From Nemertoderma westbladi (Eukaryota > Xenacoelomorpha > Nemertodermatida > Nemertodermatidae), in assembly GCA_032718475.1 (NCBI GenBank), contig JAUCBJ010009037.1, positions 1 to 64,000 on the forward strand: 64,000 bases of DNA, given 5' to 3'. Below the pieces are notes generated by a model. The model searched no databases, had not been told where the DNA came from, and saw nothing but the letters and a program-made list of their open reading frames with translations. Positions 11,530 through 23,335 of the stretch are shown here, piece after piece. Within the stretch, counting starts at the first letter, position 1. Each line of letters starts with the position of its first letter. The translations under genes and the position numbers were made by a program.

Positions 11530-12815
11530 AACAGACGTTTCGGTCTAAGACGTTTTGGCCTAGGACGTTTCGGCCTAATGAGTTAAATATAAGATTTGCT
11601 TGTCGGACGTTTTGGCCCAAAGATTCACTTTACAAATATAAAGTTTAGTCTACACAATGTAATATGTAGAAGATTATATGCATATAATTTTAATACTTTT
11701 AACTGTTAATTATATGCATATAATTTTAATACTTTTAACTGTTAATTATATGCATATAATTTTAATACATTTAACTGTTAATTATAATACCCATTAATTA
11801 TTTTAAATAGGACTACTGTTTAACCTCCAATCGCTATTATTCATAGATTATCACCTGTCCCTGAATGGGATATACGGTTATACAAGTAGAACCTGACGCA
11901 GATAAATTGGCATCAGTAGTTAAGTTATACAAGGTTTATTTGCAGAAGCTTCTGTATACTGTACATACTCAACTCATACATACTGTAGTATAAAAAAATA
12001 TAACTTGCAACATACAGTAGTAAATTAATGCGGGATATTGTTAGTTTTACTGTTAATTTTGTGCTATTCTTCCTTCGCGTTCAAGAGCAAGACGTTCCGA
12101 CGTTCGAACATATGGATAAACAAGATATCAGATATCGAGATATCACCTGTTCTAGAATTGCTACCGGTATGCGAAATTCCAGTGCTAGTTTACAGTCCTG
12201 CAATCGTTAACATTTTCTTATTGTTACAAAATTAAATCAATTACTTTATTCAGTTATTTTCCTTCGATTTATAAGCTATTCAACTAGTTTTAAATATATG
12301 CCATCCTCATCATCACTTCTTACAAAGCAAATATAAACCAATCATTTTAAGAATAAGTTGTTCAATATATTTGTTTTGATTTTGAAGTTTTTACGTTACT
12401 AGAGCAATTGTTACATAGTAGGAACTCTGATCCACCTATTCTAAAGTAGTCAAGATAGAAGTTCTACGATTATATTTATAAATATTAACTAATGTAATAA
12501 ACATAATTGATGGCGAATTGTCTATGGAACCAGAGTACCACCATACATATTGTTTATTTAATTTTGTAATAAGGGTAAATTAAATAGCCTTTTCATAAAA
12601 GATATTTCATTAAGACTTAACAACACTTAGTGTTGTTTGTATGTTATTGTGAAATAAGTCGAATTTTAATGAATAATTATTATCATATAATAAAACGACT
12701 TGGCCTTTTCTTTCAGTTTCAGTCATGGGCCGAAACGTCCGGACCGAATCGTCCGGGCCGAATCGTCCGGGCCGAAACGTCCTGGACCGAAACGTCCTAG
12801 GCCGAAACGTCTGTA
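11530..12815. mobile_element. Fold-back element with ACGTTTCGG arm repeats
   Basis: The left arm (11,530-11,620) has ACGTTTCGGTCTAAG, ACGTTTTGGCCTAGG and ACGTTTCGGCC units. The right arm (12,725-12,812) has about six 15-bp units in the opposite sense (GGGCCGAAACGTCC, GGACCGAATCGTCC). CAGACGTTTCGG closes both ends. The centre is AT-rich, including three copies of an AATTATATGCATATAATTTT segment at 11,670-11,775, and non-coding. No clear TSD. Confidence 0.65.
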
Positions 12816-13138
12816 TACCCCGAAACCCTAATTCAAAGTGGAAATGGAGGCCCAAAACCTTAATTAAACTGTCATGTAACCCCAACCTTAAATATTTTGG
12901 ATCCTAAATTACACAAAATTTCTTAGATTAGGCCTAGAGCATCGGGACTTTAAGGTTATAGGGTTACTAATGACAGTTTTAATTAGGGTTTGGGCCTGAC
13001 CAATTAACCCTAACGCTACCACAAAAATTTTGATTGATAGATTGTAGATTAAAGATTGTAGATACGCCTAGGACACCGACAGCATTCTTAATGCAGCTGC
13101 TTCCAGGTCCAGCATGCCCATTATAGATAGATAATTGA

Positions 13139-13420
13139 AACCTGAAAAAGGTGGACAGTCCAATCACTAATAAATAGCATTGCTTTAATACGTTTCTGAT
13201 TGGTCAGACTATTATCTATGTTTTTGTGCATGTGTCCAGGTCCAGTCCGTCTTTTTCAAACACACATCTTATTCCCAATTATGTAACTAAGAAAGCGAAA
13301 ACTTGAAAAAGGTGGACAGACCAATTGCTACAAACTGCTTTGCATAATACGTTTCTGATTGGTCTGTCCGTTGTCCATGTTTTCTGTGTCCAGTCCACCT
13401 TTTTCAAACACCGGCTAGGC
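13139..13420. mobile_element. Two adjacent short MITE copies (TTGAAAAAGGTGGAC ends)
   Basis: Copies at about 13,141-13,265 and 13,300-13,412 each begin with TGAAAAAGGTGGACAG and end with the inverse GTCCxxCTTTTTCAAAC, around TAATACGTTTCTGATTGGTC. Related termini lie at 6,300-6,335 and 11,160. Confidence 0.7.
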
Positions 13421-13503
13421 TCCTGCAGCAGCAGTACTGGGACTGGGAGTGTACATACACTGTGCACTGTCAACCTGTCAACCGTATAAAGTCCTGGTCG
13501 CTC

Positions 13504-13632
13504 ATGGCGGCACACGCAAAGGTTGAGTCAATCCGCGCCAAACTTAATCCACAGCAGCACCAGCTGAATGAGTTAGTGCTGTCAAGCTGTAGTCTGGGGG
13601 AGAAGGGCAGAAGGGGGCGTCGACGTGGTTAA
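13504..13632 (+). CDS. Possible short ORF or orphan first exon
   Basis: A 42-codon frame starts ATGGCGGCACAC with a favourable +4 G and reads MAAHAKVESIRAKLNPQQ, looking more protein-like than its surroundings and lying in a locally GC-richer patch. TATAAAG lies only about 20 bp upstream of the ATG, too close for a normal promoter-start arrangement. No continuing exon was found. It could be the 5' exon of a displaced gene or chance. Confidence 0.2.
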   Translation: MAAHAKVESIRAKLNPQQHQLNELVLSSCSLGEKGRRGRRRG

Positions 13633-14708
13633 ACACGCGTCCAATCACCCTCCATGCTCCGGTACCGGTACCCAGGGTTCCCTATCCCGATCGGGATATA
13701 CCCTTATAAGGTAATATGTCCCGATCGGGATATGTCAATGTACATAACTGTCATTTACTACTGTCAGACTGTATATTCTACTCTACTATGTAAAACACTA
13801 CAGTATATTTGGAAATCTAGAATGTCAATAAATATTATTAGAATATGTGAAGTGAAGTCTGCACCGCTAACCAACTAAATCCACCTAAAAAAAACGGTGA
13901 AGAAAATGAAACCAGGATTAGCAGATTAGGAGCTAGGAGGGTCCCCTATTTGACACAATTGCCACTGTTTTATTTTACTTTTTTTACTGGGAGAAAAAGT
14001 AAAATCAATGCAAAATTATGGCTCTATGCATCTATGGTACATTATTATGTGGCAATATTATTCAATATTATTGCAGGTTGCTGTGTTGCCGACTTTGCAA
14101 AAGCTGTGCCCAACAAAAAGTTACAATACCGGTATTCAGATATTATGGGGACAACTTTTTCCTTACCAGTCTGCCAGTAGGGAAAAAAAGTAGCCTACTG
14201 CTTTTTCTCCCGATTTTAGGGCATATTCAAACAAAAAAGTAACAATATAAAAATATACGTTCTTTAAGCTCTGTACTTCGTTTTATATGTCTACCATCTG
14301 ATCATACCACCCCACTGCTGCACTGCACCCTTACCAGTAGCCTTTTTAAGTATAAGCCTTTTTAAACTAATACTGAATATGTTTTAAATATTAGCCTATA
14401 TTTCACAACACTCAGACACTAGGCCTACATCAGTTTATTTTTTTACCTTTGCAATACAGTAACAAGCTAATAACTATTGAACTAGGCCAACTATGACTTC
14501 TGTCTGTCTCTGACAGTCTGACTATGCTGCTATGAAATTCAAATTTGGGGTAAAACTCAAATTTAGAGAATTAACCTACTACTACTACTAGGTCGAGCGA
14601 ACTCGGACAGTGGAAATGAGATCCTTCCAGGCTTCCCGATACTCCATAGTTGTCGCATTTTCGTTTCTCCCAAGTTCAGTACTGCAGTATCCCTTTTAAG
14701 TTGATCTA
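13633..14708. other. Gene-free stretch
   Basis: Nothing coding was recognised. Two copies of TCCCGATCGGGATAT (about 13,686 and 13,718) are perfect 10-bp palindromes with shared flanks. The remainder is AT-rich with a TACTACTACTAC run near 14,575. Confidence 0.5.
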
Positions 14709-15103
14709 TTTTTTTTTTTTTTTTTTTTTTTTTTTATTATTCTATTCGTACATTATAACGTGGGCAAACACATATAAGTACAGCAATACCAAGTAAATAG
14801 CACAGGTACAGTAGAGCGTACATACAAAGTGATAATAGTGCATAATATATAAATTTAGCTACATTTAAATTTCACGTGAACGAAAGATAGGCACAATAAT
14901 TACAGCAAGACTTAATATAAACCGAACAGAACGTAACAAAACAGAAAAAAAAAAAAAAAATATAACAAATAAGCTATATAGTCCTTTAAGTGGAAGAAAT
15001 ATAATTCAAAATATCTCTAAGCTCATCATGCGTAAAACCAGGTATATTAGTTACACCTACAATTGAGTTTACGATTTCTCTGCAGCTATTAACTCTCCAC
15101 TCC

Positions 15104-15868
15104 TCACCCGGCGTGAGTGCGTACATATGATAGTTTATTGTCTACAGTACGGGTGGACAACAAAGATAAATCCGACACCCCGCACTCATTACCAATCTGA
15201 CGTAAATTACTTCCGCTAGTACTCCTACAATCAAATAACATTAAGTTAGCTAGGAATCTAATACACATCCTATCAGCATTAAAAATAGACCTACAATAAC
15301 CAACAAAATTTTTGCATAAAATAACCCATGGATGTATAAATCCTACAATTTCTTGTACAATATACCTATGAGCATTAAAAGGCAACTGCCATATAATCCT
15401 AACATTAATGTTCCAGCTGGTTAAGATTCTAGAACATTCATCGGACCATAAATTCCATGTATTGCTACCATAAAAACACATAGTGTATAACTTTTGTAGA
15501 TATGTTAGATTACCAGGGTGCGAGAAGCCAAACTCTTGCCTAATGTTATTGAGTTTCCCAATAAACTGGCCGCGTTTACGTAAAATGTCCTTGGCTAAAG
15601 TGCATTTAAAGTCAAGTGTAATACCTAGGTGAACAGCTTCTCTTGCCCACGGGAGAAGAATTGTACCTACTCTAATCCTAGCACCGGGTGGACTCCACTT
15701 AAAATTAAATGGTATACACTTACATTTGCATTTATCCTGATCAACATTTGTACTTAATCGCAAGTTATATTTAGCACAAAAAAATTTGACATAAATCGAC
15801 CATATATTGCAATCCAACCACAGATGGGCACAATAACAGTACATCATCGGCGTATGCCAAAACACCAA
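15104..15868 (-). pseudogene. LINE ORF2 C-terminal part (thumb/connection)
   Basis: Continues the RT frame after a frame change near 15,780, where the plus strand has ACAAAAAAATTT. It includes the VHLGITLDFKCT segment typical just after the LINE RT palm (YLG-like motif) and a Trp/Cys-bearing C-terminal tail. About 250 codons ending at 15,104, with the 3' UTR and poly(A) beyond. Confidence 0.8.
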
Positions 15869-17243
15869 AATAATAATTCCCTATAAAACAACCTACTTTG
15901 GAGTCACGTAGAGATTTAATTAGAATATTTAACACCAGAGCAAACAATGTCGGCGAGCAAACAGAACCCTGTCTGACCCCATTAGAAATTAAAAAATTAA
16001 AAGAGCTGCAATTCAACCATTTTACTGCACAAACTTGGTTTCTGTATATAAAAATGAGGCACCTTAAATATAAAACTGAAAAACCCTTTTTTAATAGTTC
16101 AAGGAACAGCTTTGGCCATTCAACAAGGTCGAACGCTTTTGTAAAATCTAACAAACAACCAAATACGGGCGATGAGTGTCTCATATAGTAATTGATTACT
16201 TCCGAAGCCGACCAGCTGCACATTACAGTACTAGAATTTGGACGGAACCCAAATTGTAAGTCATCAAAACATAACTTATCGCCTTCACTTAATAATAATA
16301 CCCATTCAAAAATTTTCAGAATCAAAGAAGATATTGCAATTGCACGGTAATTCTTATCATCAGATATATCGCCTAATTTATTTTTAATGATCGGAATAAT
16401 AGAAACCAATAAAAGACACTTTGACACCAATCCATGCGAAAGAAAAGAGTTAAATAATATAGATAAATGATGTTCTAGAATATGGCCACCATTAATTAAA
16501 GACCCTGAGTCAAAACTATAACTGACATCTGATTTGGCGTTTTTTAAACGCAACAATGCCTCGTGTATTATACGAGGCGACAATATCTCTCGATAACCTG
16601 CACAATTTGTACCCGATACATTATTGTTACCAATTAGGTTTCTAATTCTACAATTTATATCATTTTCGATATCATCAACACTTGTGTCACCGCTATAATT
16701 CTGATTGTACAATTCCTTGTAAATTTTGGCGAAGTTATTCGCAATGTCACTTGGGTTATTAACACCATTTATTGATTCGCTAAGTACCTGTTGGTTACCG
16801 CGAAATTTTTTGATTTCATCAAAAAAGTTATTATTTCCGTTTAAGCACGCCTGTAAAATTCTATCGCGTTTGATGATATCTTGAGATTTCTTCAACCTAC
16901 GAACTGCAAAATGATATTGTGCACGAGAAGTGCGACGCATATGAAATAAATAACTACCTGCACCAGTAGGTTTACCTGCAGCGCTCCACATATCGTGCCA
17001 AAACATCGAATTCGATTTAAAATCTTTTACTTGTTCATTCCAACCAGGTATTATACCTTTATTACCTTGACGTTGATTTGTACCTTTCGTATTTGGCAGG
17101 CTAGACGCCGCATTATCAATTGCTTCTAAAATTTCCAAAACGTATTTTTCAATCATTAAACGATGTTCAGGCTTAGTACATAATAAATCATTACACATAT
17201 AGCACTGATTTTCCAATAAAATATCATTTAGGGATCTTTCCAA
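15771..17243 (-). pseudogene. LINE ORF2 reverse transcriptase domain
   Basis: Open for about 490 codons. RT blocks in order: a fingers segment ending YRAIAISSLILKIFEWVLL, FGFRPNSSTVMCSW, DFTKAFDLVEWPKL (catalytic Asp), SNGVRQGSVCSPTLFAL and the catalytic AYADDVLLL. The palm is intact. The frame closes soon after YADD because of the downstream frame change, and the link to the endonuclease is likewise out of frame, so this copy is probably not translatable as one protein. Confidence 0.85.
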
Positions 17244-18094
17244 CTCGGAATGAAAAATATTTTTTTGCTACTAGCTTTGCCATAGCAATGCTTAATGGGT
17301 GGTTGAACTGCGGTCCCAACTGCATTAATACTATCAATGTTAAACTTCAAATAAATGGGACTGTGGTTGGAGAGATTTTCCCCTGAATGTATTACATCGG
17401 CCTCTATACAAGCACTTACAATAGAATGACTGGCTATAAAGTGATCGATAGTGGAGCGTTGAATTATATTATCAGACAAAAATTCGTAAGTATAGTCAAT
17501 CGGAAATATATTCCATAAACAATGTAATAACATATCATCTAGAAATTCCTTCATATTACGCACATGTAATGAGTTTCGAAAAAAGTCTGCATTTAAATCA
17601 CCAACCAATAGAACATTACTGCACTGAGACATCTGTATAATGTCTTTAATATCATTCAACAAAGTTAAATATTCGTCTGAGAGTGTAGCACTGTGCTGAT
17701 TGTCCACCGGAAAATACGAATTAATTAATAACAGTTTCCTACCTGGCAAATTTAAAGAAATTGCCTGCAACCTTCTATTATTAGTTTTTATTACAGATAC
17801 ATATTTAGTAATTGATTTCTTCCATAATATGCAAAGTCCACCGCTAGGTCTCCCGCGGGTGACTTCATCATTAATGTAAGTCGCTGGTACAACACTATTA
17901 TCGCAGTTCGGAAATATTTTTTTAAATTTATAACAATTACCAGATAATAGAAAATGCTCCTGTAGGCACACAACATTAGAGCCCAATAATAGGGTATTTA
18001 TAAAATCAACCTTAGCCAATCCCAAACCGGTTGGGTTATACGAGGCTACACAAAAAAGTTCAGTACTGTTAGGTAAGTTACTTTGTGACGCCAT
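17228..18094 (-). pseudogene. LINE ORF2 apurinic-type endonuclease domain
   Basis: N-terminal part of ORF2, beginning MASQSNLPNS. Endonuclease/exonuclease/phosphatase motifs are present in order: ASYNPTGLG, VVCLQEHFLL (metal-binding Glu), SGGLCILW, INSYFPVD, LLVGDLNADF, STIDHFIAS and SNHSPIYLKF (catalytic His). It would nick target DNA for target-primed reverse transcription. The frame ends 16 bp inside the RT ORF because of a frameshift near an A/T run. Confidence 0.85.
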
Positions 18095-18131
18095 TGTTAT
18101 TTATTATTGTCCGTATATTAACCTGATGTAC

Positions 18132-19028
18132 TTATTGCATAGATTGTCCCATAGTGGAGTTGTTTCGAACCTGCCCGGAACCACCCCGACCGAAACTTCC
18201 AGTCTGCCTGGGTCGGTAGTCCCACTCGCGTACATAAACTCCGGTAGGCCATGTGGACGCACTGAAAGCAACGTCCAACTGGTTGGTATTGACCGAAACC
18301 CGGAAGCTCGCTGCTCTCGAATCTTGAACCGATACTTTTTTAACACCTGAGATTGGAACTTTAACATTCTGTTTGGATAGACACTTGACAATATCGGCTT
18401 CTGTTGTCATTGGATGACACCGAAACACGAACATCTCCGTTGGGGCCGCACATAACCCACCCTCGGTTTCTCCCTCAGTCTTTCCGTTTGAACCGACAAC
18501 CATACGGCCACGATTTCGATTATTACGCTGACGGCGCGACCTGGGTTCCTCCCAACGACCACCACCATCGTTATCCAACTCCTCCACCTCCTGTATATTC
18601 TCAGAATCAGAATTTCGTCGCGGACGTTTCACACTGCCTCGGAACACCACTGCGGGTGAGGGAGAGCCAGACGGTGTCCCCCTCAACGGTGAGTAGTAGT
18701 TATTACTCTTCTGACCCAGATACCGATTACCGTATCTCCCCGACTGTCCGTAGTTTACCGGCGGGTTATACCCTCTACCAGGAGCAGGCTGAACAGTAGA
18801 TGGCTGCTGTGGCGGCCTATAGCTGACACCAGGTGGTTGCGGCACCACAGACTGGCGCTGTCGTGATATAACAGCATTTCTGAACGAACGCTCCGTTGAT
18901 GGCGGTGGCTGTAACAGTGGTAAGATATCGGTCCCGGAGGCAGTGCCGGTACCGGCACCAGCCTGTTCAGTACCGCTACCATTACTGTTGTTACTAGCGT
19001 TATGAATTGACTCACGCACCTTCACCAA
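18132..19028 (-). CDS. LINE ORF1 nucleic-acid-binding protein
   Basis: About 298 codons. The first ~180 residues are Ser/Pro/Gln/Arg-rich and disordered. The C-terminal ~90 residues (MFVFRCHPMTTEADIVKCLS to WPTGVYVREW) match the RRM-like fold found in ORF1 of many metazoan LINEs, followed by a Gly-rich tail. It would coat LINE RNA in an RNP. No CCHC knuckle is visible. The true start may lie farther upstream because the element looks 5' truncated. Confidence 0.7.
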   Translation of the reverse strand: MVKVRESIHNASNNSNGSGTEQAGAGTGTASGTDILPLLQPPPSTERSFRNAVISRQRQSVVPQPPGVSYRPPQQPSTVQPAPGRGYNPPVNYGQSGRYGNRYLGQKSNNYYSPLRGTPSGSPSPAVVFRGSVKRPRRNSDSENIQEVEELDNDGGGRWEEPRSRRQRNNRNRGRMVVGSNGKTEGETEGGLCAAPTEMFVFRCHPMTTEADIVKCLSKQNVKVPISGVKKVSVQDSRAASFRVSVNTNQLDVAFSASTWPTGVYVREWDYRPRQTGSFGRGGSGQVRNNSTMGQSMQ

Positions 19029-19080
19029 CTCGGCTACGAACGTGTTATTACGAACGAACTATGTTATTGTTGTAACTTAA

Positions 19081-19257
19081 TGATAAAAACTATTTCAGTT
19101 GGAGTTTTACACGCCCATATAATGCAGTATAATCAAAAATATGTTAAATCAAAAAACCAAAGGTGTACATACATTTAAATCACTAGAGTATGTAGGAAAA
19201 ATCAGATGGACATTCATATTGTACAGTAGGGGGCATTTATTACAGCTACAGTAGCAA
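19081..19257. other. Spacer between two LINE copies
   Basis: AT-rich spacer separating the 5' end of the upstream LINE from the 3' end of the next. No recognisable feature. Confidence 0.4.
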
Positions 19258-19261
19258 TTCG

Positions 19262-20100
19262 TTAAGCAATTTCAACTATATATGTTATGGCAGGTCGTCC
19301 ACGACTACGCTTTCCATGAGTTGGTTGCCAGAGAAGTAGATCTGGTATGACCTCGTCTTTACTTCGCCAGCAGTGCCCACTGAATCTTAATCTGCGTTCA
19401 CAGAGGGTGGTTGATACAGGTGGTATTGTACCATAAAGCTCGGCGTTTGTCATGTGTTGTCTCCAGCTGATGTTTAGGGCTGCCCTTAGTAGTCTTGTGT
19501 AGCAACCATTAATTCGTTGTTCAAGTGATTTAGTCAGTGTCCAGGTCTCACCCCCGTATAAAAATACACTTTCCACTGTGGCTCGAAAGAACGTAGTCTT
19601 CAGGTGCCTGGAGAGATCTGATTTCCAGATGGTATCCATTTTTGATAGAGCTACCCAAGCCTTTGCTTTCCTAACTTCTATGTCCTTTTTGCTACTCTCT
19701 ATCCATGATCCAAGGTACTGGAAGTCATCGACCTTCCTTAGTTGATTATTACCAATCATTGGTTGTCAAGTTTCCATCAACATTAAAGGTCATGAATTCG
19801 GTCTTGGTAGCATTTATATGCAATCCAACCTCCTTAGCAGCCCTCTCACACTTTATTTAGTAGAAGCTGTGCATCTGCTAGCGTATTAGAGAGCAGGGCG
19901 ATGTCATCCGCAAAGTCGGTGTCTGTGACTGTAGTTGCCGGATATCTACTACTTCTGCATTCTTGAAGTGTGAATCCCAGATCTTCACCCTTTGTGGCCG
20001 TCCTCATTGCGTAATCCAGCACAATTACAAATAGTAATGGTGCTAATGTGTCACCTTGCAGTACACCAGCCAGGATTGAGAAAAAGTCAGTTTCACCATC
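19262..20100 (-). pseudogene. RTE-like RT, C-terminal half
   Basis: Continuous similarity covers ILAGVLQGDTLAPLLFVIVL and TDFADDIALLS (about 20,080-19,890), then YLGSWIESSKKDIEVRKAKA, LYGGETWTLTK and RRLRFSGHCW. This is the standard C-terminal arrangement of RTE-type endonuclease-RT proteins. A frame break lies between 19,760 and 19,860, and the 3' end is cut at 19,262. Confidence 0.8.
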
Positions 20101-21344
20101 TGTAAAAGCTTTTGCGGATATAACAAGCCATTTTTCTCCGCAATATACTGTGTAGGTGTTTTAGCGGACATAACAAGCCATTTTTACCCACTATGTCTGC
20201 ATGTGTGCTTTAGCGAACATAACAAGCCATTTTCTCCACAATGCGCTTAATACTCTAAAAGATGACTCAGATGACGCAATCTGTCAGCTGATTTACTGCC
20301 AACGCGGAACCTGAATCTCTCTTTGTTCTTTGTTCGGATCAGCCAATCAGAGCGATTTTCACTTTGTGTTGGACAGTGCCTACAGAAACCCACGCAATTC
20401 AGTCAGTGTGTATCTTTTCTAAGCCCAGAACACCGGCTTAGGATTCTTCTGTACTTCTGTGGAAGTTTCAGACTTTTACCTAAACATCAGAAACATCAGA
20501 TGGCTTTGATTACAAGAACGTAAAACTATTAACAATTCAACTGCTGAATCATTGCTGAATCATACTTCATATCTGAATCACTGAAACAACGCGGCACTAC
20601 GCAACGCGATTCAACTACCGCATCACACCGCAATTCATGCATTGCTGCACATGGAACACTGCATAAGTGACACATACTGACTGTTCACCGCATTATTTGA
20701 TTCTGTTATTAATTGGTGTTATGTTGGTATATATTGCTGATATATTTGGAGAATACCGATGAATAATCATAAAACCCTCAATCTTCTTGATTACTAAAGG
20801 TTAGAGGAACAGGTTTACCGGTAGCAACTGCGACTTACATTATAGTGGTTTTTGTGTGAATTGAATGCTATTTCATAATCCCTACATGTGTCAGTTGCGA
20901 TCCTCCTTATATATGATCAAATTCAGTGACGGTCGGCAGATCAGTGCGCAGTAGTGTGAACTAGTGTGAAGTAGTGTGAAGGTTAATAAAGCATCTCCTA
21001 AAGAATGCGCTTTTTACGAAACTCAGTAGCCATCCAGTTGTGATTAGTATAAGTCATAACTCTGTTTTATACTTAAAGCGCCACGTCCTAAAGGAACTGT
21101 TAATATTCCCCCTGAAAGTAAATATATTGTCAGAGATTATATATTAACGATCAATCGAATAATACAGTAGGTCTACACTGCAATCACTATCAAAGCATCC
21201 GAATCCAGTCTCCCTTAACTGTGGGTGAATGGTCGCGCACAGGCTGGCTTCGGCTGATGTAACTTCAGTACATTAAATAATTGATATACAAAAAGACAAT
21301 TAAAATTGGCAGGTTAAACTGCTAAAGGTCTAAAAGCGCGAACA
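20101..21344 (+). mobile_element. Solo LTR (copy B)
   Basis: 1,244 bp beginning TGTAAAAGC and ending GCGCGAACA, flanked by the 5-bp TSD CCATC (20,096-20,100 and 21,345-21,349). TG...CA ends and a 5-bp TSD are LTR-retroelement hallmarks. A TATATA box at about 20,911 and AATAAA at about 20,985 fit a U3-R-U5 layout. There is no internal coding region, so it is a solo LTR left by LTR-LTR recombination. It matches 21,827-23,009 (inverted) and, more distantly, 53,174-54,446. Confidence 0.85.
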
Positions 21345-21821
21345 CCATCTGGTGAGAGTACCTGCGCTTCTGTGTCACAATATAACAATCCAATGCTAGC
21401 AACAATTACTTCTGGTATTCCATAAGCTCTTAGGATTTCAAGCATTTTACTTCTATGGATGGAGTCGAATGCCTTCTTGAAGTCCACAAAAGTCATGACT
21501 GCGGGGAGATTCTTTGACTTAATTCCTTCAATCAGTCTCCGTAGTGCAAGTATCTTTTGAGCTATTGTTGATCTACTTGGTCGAAATCCGTTTTGGCTCT
21601 TACGCAGTAGTTTCTCTATGTGAGGCCTAATCCTATATAGAATCATTTTATTGTATATTTTGGCAGCTACCACAAGCAGACAGATCCCACGATAGTTTGT
21701 TGGTATGCCGAGGTCTCCTTTCTTGGGGAGAGGCTTTAGTTGACCTTTAGTCCAAATTGGTGGTGGCTTTTCCCCTTTTAACATCCAGTTGCAAACATTC
21801 AATAATGGTCTATTTAGCACT
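21345..21821 (-). pseudogene. RTE-like RT, palm first half
   Basis: Open frame carrying LKPLPKKGDLGIPTNYRGIC, SQNGFRPSRSTIAQ and VDFKKAFDSIHRSKM (first catalytic Asp). It is bounded on both sides by solo LTRs. Before those insertions it joined TWKTG-type sequence at 23,010 and LSPDG/ETDFF sequence at 20,100. Confidence 0.85.
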
Positions 21822-21826
21822 CCGGT

Positions 21827-23009
21827 TGTTCGCGCTTTCAGACCTTTAGCAGTTTAACCTGCCAATTTTAGGTGTCCTCTTGTTTATAAATCGACTTTAG
21901 CCTATAACAATTATTTAATGCACATGAAGTAACATTAGCCGAAGCCAGTCTATGCGCGATCATTCACCCACAGTTAAGGGAGACTGGATTCGGATGCTTT
22001 GACCTTATTGCGGTGTAGACCTACTGTATTATTCGATTGATCACTACTATATAATCTCTGACAATATTATTCACTTTCGGGGAAATATTAACAGTTCCTT
22101 TAGGACGTGGCACTTTAAGTATAAAACAGAGTTATGACTTATACTAAACACAATGGGATGGCTACTGATTTTCGTAAATAGCGCATTCTTTAGGAGATGC
22201 TTTATTATCTGTCACACTGCTGCATACGATTTCACACTGCTGCACACTGATCTGCCAACCGTCACTGAATTTGATCATATATAAGGAGGATAGCAACTGA
22301 CACATGTAGGGATTATGAAATAGCATTTAATGCACACTAAAACCACTGTAATATAAGTCGCAATTGCTACCGGCAACCGGTCCCTCTAACCTTTAGTAAT
22401 CAAGAAGATTGGGGGTTTTATGATTATTTATCGATATTCTCCCAATATAACAACATATCCATCAACATATAACATTAATAACAGACAGTAAACAGAAGTA
22501 CAATAATGCGGTGATATTCAGCCAGTATCGGTAGTACCGGTACCGCAGTTACAGGTGCAGTATCAAAGTTGTTCAGTCAGTGCAGACTGCAGATAATAGA
22601 TTTACGTTCTTATAATCAAGGCCGTCTAATGTTGGCCAAAGTCTGAAACTTATACCGAAGTACAGAAGAATCCTAAGCCGGTGTTCTGGGCTGTTTGGTG
22701 TTTGATACACACTAACTGAATTGCGTGGGTTTCTGTAGGCACTGTCCAACACAAGTGAAAATCGCTCTGATTGGCCGATCAGAACAAAGAACAAAGAAAA
22801 GCTCCACGCTGGCAGCAAATCAGCTGACAGATTTCTGAAACTACACTCTATTTAGAGTATTTGGCGTATTGCGGCATAAAATGGCTTGTTATGTCCGCTA
22901 AAACACCTACAGGGTACATTGCGGAGAAAATAGCTTGTTATGTCCGCTAAAACAACTAAACAGTTAATTGCGGAGAAAATGACTGGTTATATCCGCAAAA
23001 GCTTTTACA
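21827..23009 (-). mobile_element. Solo LTR (copy A), opposite orientation
   Basis: 1,183 bp. On the minus strand it starts TGTAAAAGC and ends GCGCGAACA, flanked by 5-bp CCGGT (21,822-21,826 and 23,010-23,014). Its sequence follows copy B throughout, including the TATATA box (about 22,279, minus) and AATAAA (about 22,203, minus). No internal region. Confidence 0.85.
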
Positions 23010-23335
23010 CCGGTTTTCCATACCTCCGCTGGGATTTCATCTAATCCACTCGCTTTATTATTGGACATGCTTTTAATGCTTCTTTGGAGTTCGGCAGGTG
23101 TGAAGTCCCCTGTTTCTATAGGTATTGTCTTGTCATATATTTTCCTTGTAGGGCTGACCTCGATGTTTGGTGGCTGCCCAAGCAAGTTGCTGAAGTGATT
23201 TTTCCACTTCCCAACACGTTCTTCAGGACTATCGGCTTTGAGGCGCCCTTTTGCACAACTTTCCCGACCAGATACCTCATTTACAGTTTGCCAGGTAAGT
23301 CTTGATTGTTGCTGTATGTGAGCAGTTGTAATTGC
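23010..23335 (-). pseudogene. RTE-like RT, N-terminal portion
   Basis: Minus-strand reading gives KGRLKADSPEERVGKWKNHF and NNKASGLDEIPAEVWKTG, the region before the fingers of RTE-type RTs. Truncated upstream at about 23,335; interrupted at 23,010 by solo LTR copy A. Confidence 0.8.

Larger units (their letters stand above)
14709..19080 (-). mobile_element. Nearly complete LINE (CR1/L2/Jockey-like) with poly(A) tail
   Basis: In minus orientation the order is ORF1 (19,028-18,132), a 37-bp gap, an APE endonuclease plus RT in ORF2 (18,094 to about 15,104), a 3' UTR and a poly(A) tail (T run 14,710-14,736 on plus). ORF2 is broken by two frame changes, at about 17,235-17,265 and 15,775-15,790, both next to runs of seven identical bases. 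The 5' end is probably truncated near 19,080. Motifs fit the Jockey-superfamily group; exact clade uncertain. Confidence 0.85.
19258..23335 (-). mobile_element. RTE-like LINE relic split by two solo LTRs
   Basis: Three minus-strand blocks read as one RT when the two LTR insertions are skipped: about 23,335-23,010 (N-terminal RT, KWKNHFSNLLG and NNKASGLDEIPAEVWKTG), 21,821-21,345 (palm first half) and 20,100-19,262 (second half with FADDIALL and C-terminal domain). Target-site joins restore the reading frame exactly. Both 5' and 3' ends are truncated, and total LINE sequence is only about 1.65 kb. Confidence 0.85.

Noticed and set aside
18404-18799. Plus-strand frame opposite LINE ORF1
   Set aside because: Antisense shadow of the ORF1 coding sequence.
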